64,000 nt of DNA from positions 44,763-108,762 of the forward strand of contig JAJTBO010000011.1 in the NCBI GenBank assembly GCA_021286855.1. The letters are read 5' to 3'. This DNA is from Hyphomicrobiales bacterium. Its GTDB lineage: Bacteria; Pseudomonadota; Alphaproteobacteria; Rhizobiales; Ancalomicrobiaceae. A model generated the notes under the pieces. That model was not told the origin of the DNA. It saw nothing but the letters and a program-made list of their open reading frames with translations, and ran no database searches. A program made the translations under genes and the position numbers. Of this stretch, positions 59,301-64,000 are shown in pieces (the first letter of the stretch is position 1; every line of letters starts with the position of its first letter).

Positions 59301-60630
59301 CCAGGATGCCGTAGGCCCAGGTCGATCCGGTCGCCGAGATCGCGACGTTCGAGGTCAGATCGATCGCCCCGGTGGTGTTGGTCGCCAGCAGCCCGATGCC
59401 ATCGGTCGACGACAGCGACGCGGTCGTCGCCGCCACCGTGGCTCCGGCCGAGACCAACGCCTTGGTCACGGCCGCCTGCACCGTCGCGGCGTCCGTCGCT
59501 CCCGCCGAGAACAGGGTCTGCGCGCTCGAGGTGAAGAGCGACGTCAGATTGGAGCTGAAGACCGATCCGTTGTAGGAGGCGACGCGTGACCAGTCCGTCA
59601 GCCAATTGTAGGAGACCCGGGTCGTCGAGGAGAGAACGTTGCTGCTCACGCCGTAGACGCTCGAATAGGCGGACCCGTCCGCTTCAGCGGCGATGAAGAG
59701 ATCATCGACCGTGTAGACGCCGGTCTGCCCGCCGACCTCGCGTCCGGCGAGCAACGCCTTCAGCCGCAGGAAGGACGCCTCGTAGAACGCGCGCTCGTCG
59801 GCGCTCATCTGCCCGAGAGGCATCGACGCGATCACCGTATCGATCGCCACCACGCCGTTGGTCGCGAACCCCTGAAAGAACTGGTAGTTCGCATCGCCCC
59901 CTTGCCGCGTTTCGACGGCGGCGACGGTCAACGTCCGAAACAACACCTTCGCCACGGCCACCTGAGCCGCCGCAGCGTCCACCGTGCCGTCCGACGCGAC
60001 GCTCAAGGCGGAGATTTCTGGCTGCAGGAAGGCCTTGCGCTCGACGAGAGTGAGCGAGCCGACGAAAGAGGCCGGGTCGACGGTCGTCGCGCCGCCGATC
60101 GTCTCGGCGACGTGCGTCCAGGTGCCGAGAGCGTTCAGCAGATCCGACTTGGCGACGACGTCGGACGAACTCACGCCGAGGATGTCTGCGATCGACGCGA
60201 CCTTGTCGGACGGCGCCGTCTGGCCGGACATGGAATGAAAGGTCGCTGCGACGGCGTCGAGCGAGGTGGCGCTCGATGTGGGATTCGTCGCAGCGACGAG
60301 CCCCGCAAAACTCGTATCGTTCACTCTGACGGTCATGCTCGCGCCGTTTCCGTCGAGAGTGACGGTGGGCGAAGCGACGTTCGCGAAGGATCTGTCGATA
60401 CCGACGAAGGTGGGGGCCGTCAGCGTATAGCTGCAAGAGGCGACGTTCTGGCAGTTCGAGCCGAGAAAGTAGATGCCGTCGTCGGCCCGAGCCGGCGCAG
60501 ACGCCATCGCGAAGCCGGCAACCCCGCCCAGCGTCGTTGCCGCCGACAGGAACGCACGGAATCGGGAGTGGCTCCGCGGACGAAGGCCGGAGGAAACCAG
60601 AGCGTCGTGCGTCGAGTACGCCTGAAACAT
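56305..60630 (-). CDS. Autotransporter with beta-helix-type passenger and C-terminal barrel
   Basis: A 1441-aa protein. An extended signal peptide (about residues 1-52, ASAPARA) precedes a passenger. The early passenger has a unique stretch to about residue 350, then many short Ser/Gly/Thr/Ala-rich repeats (SNAGAITVEGSNA-like) of right-handed beta-helix style, then IEVGGTASLGNAGLLL. The last about 270 residues form a 12-strand barrel ending in FRYKW, with the terminal aromatic residue. The repeats suggest an adhesin or aggregation factor. ATG 60630 is chosen because it gives the signal sequence. The frame upstream is unlikely. A seven-base overlap links it to the IalB-like gene. Confidence 0.85.
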   Translation of the reverse strand: MFQAYSTHDALVSSGLRPRSHSRFRAFLSAATTLGGVAGFAMASAPARADDGIYFLGSNCQNVASCSYTLTAPTFVGIDRSFANVASPTVTLDGNGASMTVRVNDTSFAGLVAATNPTSSATSLDAVAATFHSMSGQTAPSDKVASIADILGVSSSDVVAKSDLLNALGTWTHVAETIGGATTVDPASFVGSLTLVERKAFLQPEISALSVASDGTVDAAAAQVAVAKVLFRTLTVAAVETRQGGDANYQFFQGFATNGVVAIDTVIASMPLGQMSADERAFYEASFLRLKALLAGREVGGQTGVYTVDDLFIAAEADGSAYSSVYGVSSNVLSSTTRVSYNWLTDWSRVASYNGSVFSSNLTSLFTSSAQTLFSAGATDAATVQAAVTKALVSAGATVAATTASLSSTDGIGLLATNTTGAIDLTSNVAISATGSTWAYGILAQTASGRISLTNQGAVTVVSDNGKGVAAQTTTGSDVVVTNRGAIVARGSNAAGVQAVTDSGGGTVSATNAGSITVEGSNASGIFAFSPNGTAVVSGVNEGVIDATGDRATGVEVWSNSGEVSATNRGRVTANGTGAKGLAASSTSGQASAINAAAGIVTVGGATSSGLSASSTSGTAVASNAGQVILDAGQFGVVAFSGSGGATSTNAGAITMTSDGTGYGFAGALAAGTTNGTTKIDNSGAITATGGGLAGMLTLAQGASATLEASNSGVVSVAGAGSSGLAARAADGRISVDNSGRIDGSGANAIGVAIETSAATVAIGNSGTISASGTGASAVSVTNASGTVSLDNGGVIDGAVTLSAGGGAALSNTGRITGAVDFGAGDDTFRQTLGARYVSVNGGAGVDTFVFSGAAGQTGAIDATTLIGFEKGRLSGGADWTLVGNFTGVDFTVDAGSASFSGTLGGVTLSTGSALRGSGTVSSITSTGATIAPGDTATSNGVGTISVVGDMRLDAASTVLVDLVGKTSDKIEVGGTASLGNAGLLLRGRDLVGGTSFQILTAGTAVDGTFASTVKWTGGNWDFLGLTVQYDAKSVTLKTADAVTQAKSEITPQGQTFLDAVFGETPKLTTDDQAEAYRQIGEQIAKAQGNTTEVQKTIDEVSGKATLVSADAATSAVQAVDQAVSRASDAAVGGGSAEANGVTMAYLDEEPEQPAQRAIGRVLSAYAKPPVAHSLIVWTTGQFGFGHASSGTSSSDFRSGGLTMGIIKRIDDAFSVGFAGGYTRSNVDVQNPTSHLGVDSYHLLGHATWETDALRFNGLVGYAFQTFQGRRNVLSSVAVSDYSGGSVRFGLDGGYKIHWLSSEFMPFVGLDVIHGWTAGYTEKGAGVLSLTIDDNRTTAVDGRFGLKWSTRYALATGATIAPMISAAWVHSFGDDTSTIHGSMVGSSFVMTGPARSRDALAFSTGLTADVGDTVSIYGRYSGRLARDVQAHDFSAGFRYKW

Positions 60631-60782
60631 GCGATTTGCTTCCCCGTCCGTCGACCGGTTCGGCGACGAGGCGCATTTCCTGCGGAAGCCGGTCGTCCCG
60701 TCCTCCCGTTTGGAGATGCGCCCAGCCATCGCCGGAAGCCTGCGGCTCCGGTCGGCAATGCGTTCGATACGATTGATCCCCC

Positions 60783-60834
60783 CGAACCGGTCGGTGGCGC
60801 CTCGACGTCACCGGGACCGGTTCGTTCGCCGCGG
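60783..60834 (-). promoter_or_regulatory. Long hairpin in the autotransporter leader
   Basis: CGAACCGGTC and GACCGGTTCG pair with an inner GGTG/CACC, giving a long stem about 150 bases before the autotransporter start. It could affect translation or mRNA stability. Confidence 0.5.
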
Positions 60835-60863
60835 CCCCTTCGCGTGAAGCTGCGACAACGAAC

Positions 60864-60891
60864 TATCTATCCGGAAGAAAACAAACGGCAA
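60864..60891 (-). promoter_or_regulatory. Candidate autotransporter promoter
   Basis: Minus-strand TTGCCG, 16 bases and TAGATA. A perfect palindrome CGGAATTCCG (60911-60920) lies 20 bases upstream and could be an operator for the adjacent LuxR proteins. Confidence 0.35.
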
Positions 60892-60943
60892 TAATGGAAA
60901 ATTCCCCCATCGGAATTCCGAAAAAATCTACTCGAGCGATCGT

Positions 60944-61672
60944 TCAAATCAGTTCATATACGTAGGCCTTCGCCACAGCCTCCAGGGTCGTCGCCGAATT
61001 CAAAGAAACGCGCGCCAGATCCAGGTAATTGTAGACGGTGCCCTCTTTGATGCTCATCAGTTCGGCGATCTGTTTTGCGAGAAATCCCGCGGCGGAATAG
61101 GCCAAGACCTGACGTTGCCGTCTCGACAGATTGAATCTGTTGGCGACCATTTTGCGACGCATGAGTGGTTCGAAACGGGTGAGCCATTCCGTCACCGCCT
61201 CACCGTTGCGGCTCCATGCGGCCTCGAAATCTTCGGGGGCCGCCCAACGCGCGGCCATGCCGATGCCGGCGGTGCCGCGCCCCTCGGCGAAGTGGAACAC
61301 CAGCGAGACGCCGACGTCCATGCCGAACTCATGGTCGACAAGCGCCTGCTCCTTCTGCGCCGGCGTCGCATCCACCACCGAATGGGCCCGATGCCAGAGG
61401 AACGGACTGACCCCGAGGATCAACGAGACCGCGCACAGATCGTTCTCGAGAAACGACGCGTTTCCGAAATGATCCGTGTAGTCTTTCGGATGGCTGTGCC
61501 GGAGGACGAAGCCGCGTTCCAGGGCCAGCAGTTCCGTCAGATGGCGCGTATGGGTGAAGCCGAACAGGATGCTCGTGATTCCGAGCTGCTCGGCGGCGTA
61601 TCGATGAACCTTGTCCCAGAGGACGTCTTCGCTGTCGGAGGGAAGCGGTTCGAGTTCGGAAAGGTCGGTCAT
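60944..61672 (-). CDS. LuxR-type regulator, 242 aa
   Basis: A quorum-sensing-type transcription factor. The N-terminal ligand domain holds SILFGFTHTRHLTEL and ILGVSPFLWHR. The C-terminal GerE helix-turn-helix reads NLSRRQRQVLAYSAAGFLAK followed by QIAELMSIKEGTVYNYL. No luxI synthase is in the window, so it may be an orphan receptor. It is paralogous to the 62871 gene and lies 24 bases beyond the MFS gene on the same strand. Confidence 0.85.
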   Translation of the reverse strand: MTDLSELEPLPSDSEDVLWDKVHRYAAEQLGITSILFGFTHTRHLTELLALERGFVLRHSHPKDYTDHFGNASFLENDLCAVSLILGVSPFLWHRAHSVVDATPAQKEQALVDHEFGMDVGVSLVFHFAEGRGTAGIGMAARWAAPEDFEAAWSRNGEAVTEWLTRFEPLMRRKMVANRFNLSRRQRQVLAYSAAGFLAKQIAELMSIKEGTVYNYLDLARVSLNSATTLEAVAKAYVYELI

Positions 61673-61697
61673 GTCGAAGCGGCTCGGCGGCTGGCGG

Positions 61698-62810
61698 TCA
61701 TTCGGCGAAGAGAAAGACGGCGAGGGAGAGCAGCGCGGGAACGACCGCCGCCGCCGCCATCAATCCATGCGAATGGAGAAGATCGATCGCGGCGCCGTTG
61801 ACCAGCGGTCCGGTCAGTCCGCCGGAGGCGTAGGTGACGCCGAAGGCGGCGTTGGCGGTGGAGAGACCGCGTTCGCGCCATTCGTCGCCGAGCATTGCGA
61901 GCGCGGTCGTGTAGAGCGTCGAACCGAACCCGGTCCAGACCATCACGACGACGAGGAAGACGACACCGGAGCCCAACGAGAACGGCACAGTGGCCGCAAA
62001 GATCGCCGCCCCGACGGAGGAGACCAGAAGCACGGACCGCCGTCCCGCCCGGTCCGCGAGGATGCCGAGGACGAGCGGCAGAGTGATCGAACCGAGCGCC
62101 GCCGCCGTCAGCGAGTAGGCCGCCACATCGCCCCCCAACCCGTTGCGCAGCGCGTAGATCGACAGGAGATAAGCCGGGATGTCCTCCACGAAGCCGTAGG
62201 CGAACCCGGCGAGCAACGGCAACGGCGCTCGTCGCGCTGCGTCGATCCAACCGGCGAACGACGGGCGCTCCGCGACGGCGTCGGCATGTCGGAGCCGTCG
62301 CGAGGCGAAGACCGCCGCGATCAGCAATCCCGTCACGACCGACGCCCAAGGCGCCACGCCGTCCAGCCCCAATTGTGGTTCGAGCGCCGCCCCGAGCGCG
62401 ATGCCGAGGCCGAAGGCGAGATTGTAATAGCCGAACACACGGCCCCTTCGATGATCGGGGGTCGTCGCATTGAGATCGAACTCGATCGTGCGGAAGAACA
62501 TCCCCAATGCGCCGCCGAACACGAATCGCAGCGCGGTCCACCAACCGTAGTCGTCGAACAGGAAGAAGCCGCTCCATGACGCGATGGCGACGATCAACGA
62601 CGTGACCAGGATGGTTCCGATCGATAGACGCGCCTGCAGAGACGGGAGCGAGAAACTTCCGAGAAGCCAGCCTGCGGCCGGCATGGCGGCATTCAGCCCC
62701 AGAAGTTGGCCCGAGACGCCCGAGGCCTCCAGATGCGTCGCCAAATGAGGAAAGGTCACCCCATAGCCGGTGGCGGCGACGAACGTTGCCGTGAGAAGCG
62801 ACCCGAGCAC
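61698..62810 (-). CDS. MFS transporter
   Basis: A 370-aa major facilitator with about twelve helices (TATFVAATGYGVTFPHLATH start, GRVFGYYNLAFGLGIALGAA and ILADRAGRRSVLLVSSVGAA, the usual loop motif DRAGRR). It may export a signal, drug or metabolite. It lies between two LuxR genes on the same strand, in tight order, so control by them is likely. Confidence 0.82.
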   Translation of the reverse strand: MLGSLLTATFVAATGYGVTFPHLATHLEASGVSGQLLGLNAAMPAAGWLLGSFSLPSLQARLSIGTILVTSLIVAIASWSGFFLFDDYGWWTALRFVFGGALGMFFRTIEFDLNATTPDHRRGRVFGYYNLAFGLGIALGAALEPQLGLDGVAPWASVVTGLLIAAVFASRRLRHADAVAERPSFAGWIDAARRAPLPLLAGFAYGFVEDIPAYLLSIYALRNGLGGDVAAYSLTAAALGSITLPLVLGILADRAGRRSVLLVSSVGAAIFAATVPFSLGSGVVFLVVVMVWTGFGSTLYTTALAMLGDEWRERGLSTANAAFGVTYASGGLTGPLVNGAAIDLLHSHGLMAAAAVVPALLSLAVFLFAE

Positions 62811-62870
62811 TCGACTTTTCTCCCTCGTCCATTCTCGCGATCGGCAACCAACGAAGCCCCGAACGACCGT

Positions 62871-63647
62871 TCAGATGAGACGATAGACATAGGCCTTGGC
62901 CACGGCCTCGGCGGTGGTCTTCGCATCCATGGAGCGACGAGCCCTTTCCAGGGTGTTGGATACCGATTTCGCGCCTATCCCGAGGTGATGGGCGATCTCC
63001 TTCGCCGTCAGCCCCCCGGCCGTGTAGGCGAGAACATCTCTTTCGCGCGGCGCCAACCGAAACAGGCTCCGCACCATCGGTCCCCGCATCGCCAGATCGA
63101 AACAGCTCACGAAGAACTCGATTTCGGCCTTGCGCGTACCCCACTCGCGGGCGAAATCGGCTTCGCTACGGCTGCGTGTGCAGAGACCGACTCCGCCGAT
63201 CCCCCGCCCCTCGTCGAAAGGCAAGGCGAACGAGGCGCCGACCGCGATGCCGAAGGCCTCGTCGAGCTCGATCCGGCGCGCCTGAGCAGGCGTGGCGAGA
63301 ACGTCGACCGAGCTCCACAATATGGAGGTGTGATCGTATATGATCGCCTCGGTGCAGGCGTCGTCGTCCAAGAAGCGGTCCGGGCCCACGGCTTCGACGT
63401 ATTCCGATGGGTAATTGTGTCTGAAATTTATCGCGCGCGTGACCTTCAGGCGCTTGGCCGTGACGACCGAATGCGTGAAGCCATAGAGGACATGATCGAT
63501 TCCATATTCCCTGCTCGCGACATCAATGAACTTTGCCCATATTTCGTTTTCTTCGGTAATTCCATCGAATATTTCAGCGATTTTGTCATGATCAAACAAC
63601 ATCGCCGACAGACCCTCGTCATCGAAGAAAACCGCATCGGATCGCAT
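62871..63647 (-). CDS. LuxR-type regulator, about 258 aa
   Basis: A second quorum-type regulator. The ligand domain has HVLYGFTHSVVTAKRL and DHTSILWSS, and the GerE domain reads RLAPRERDVLAYTAGGLTAK then EIAHHLGIGAKSVSNTLERA. ATG 63647 is used. Upstream GTG 63719 and downstream ATG 63602 are also possible and no clear ribosome-binding site decides. The N-terminal part is lower in GC than the chromosome, perhaps from transfer. An imperfect dyad GTTGTAATATTGCAAC lies just upstream at 63741-63756. From there to the window end no gene is supported. Confidence 0.78.
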   Translation of the reverse strand: MRSDAVFFDDEGLSAMLFDHDKIAEIFDGITEENEIWAKFIDVASREYGIDHVLYGFTHSVVTAKRLKVTRAINFRHNYPSEYVEAVGPDRFLDDDACTEAIIYDHTSILWSSVDVLATPAQARRIELDEAFGIAVGASFALPFDEGRGIGGVGLCTRSRSEADFAREWGTRKAEIEFFVSCFDLAMRGPMVRSLFRLAPRERDVLAYTAGGLTAKEIAHHLGIGAKSVSNTLERARRSMDAKTTAEAVAKAYVYRLI

Positions 63648-64000
63648 CCGCGCATCATGCGAAATGACATACCTGACGATAGGGAAACAAGGAGCCGGCG
63701 CCAGAAGATAGTACGCCACCCAATCAATCAGGGATGAGCGCGTTGTAATATTGCAACATGGCGCTGGACCGCGCCATCGAACTGGTCCGTCTCAATGGAT
63801 GTCTTCGGGAGAAGAGGAAGGGCCTTCCGAAGGGGCGCTCTCGCAACTCCGAACACCCTCGACGCCCACCCTGTTCCGAGGTCGACTTTGAAGAAGCCGC
63901 ACCACCCGGCCCCTCGATAGGGACGATCCCATCGAAAATTCTATGATACCAGCCCGATGAATTTCCGACTCGCGGGGGATTCCCACGGAGGCGCGAAGCA

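Noticed and set aside
63758..63946. Short plus-strand frame of 62 codons near the window end
   Set aside because: It has no ribosome-binding site, no similarity and normal chance length in GC-rich DNA.

Overview
The window is high-GC, densely coded DNA from an alphaproteobacterium, most likely a member of the Hyphomicrobiales (Rhizobiales). The pointers are a 14-gene NADH dehydrogenase I operon that runs on into birA, an RNase J gene, methylmalonyl-CoA epimerase and a DUF1467 protein, together with phosphatidylcholine synthase, an IalB-family protein and LuxR-type regulators. The genus cannot be fixed from this sequence alone.

Layout. (1) 1-2600: two glycine/tryptophan-rich proteins (one cut by the window edge), then a TPR membrane protein, a ParA-type ATPase and a membrane-anchored coiled-coil protein joined by ATGA overlaps. 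(2) 2600-6100: a small secreted protein, a single-subunit molybdopterin oxidoreductase, DUF1467 and mce. (3) 6190-23990, all on the minus strand: nuoA-N with two small extra genes (an 86-aa Cys-rich protein between nuoD and nuoE, a 76-aa membrane protein between nuoH and nuoI), followed without a break by birA and rnj. (4) 24450-36250: tRNA-Asp, a TauE/SafE permease, a class II amidotransferase, a GT4 glycosyltransferase, a class III aminotransferase, pcs, glmS, glmU, a SPOR protein, a CcdA-type protein and tRNA-Lys(TTT).

(5) 36206-47418: an 11.2-kb integrative element inserted in the 3' half of tRNA-Lys. It is bounded by a 47-bp direct repeat and carries a tyrosine integrase at the tRNA-distal end. 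Sixteen genes are called inside it, fifteen of them on the minus strand. They include an AlpA/excisionase-like protein, a chain of overlapping unknown genes and a 900-aa phage tail tape-measure-like protein. No capsid, terminase, portal or other tail gene is recognisable. This makes it a candidate phage satellite or tail-gene-carrying island, and it is the most novel part of the window. A three-gene set of small helical proteins at its left end has its own AT-rich control region with two TTGGA-N5-TCCAA dyads 42 bp apart.

(6) 47500-55290: a small membrane protein, a TadG-like von Willebrand protein, an OmpA-family protein, hldE with a strong terminator, serA, a TrmH/SpoU methyltransferase, a DUF2161 protein and tRNA-Glu. 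(7) 55290-64000: a possible recombinase relic, then a minus-strand set reading LuxR, MFS transporter, LuxR, a 1441-aa autotransporter and an IalB-like protein. This suggests signal-responsive control of a surface adhesin or effector system.
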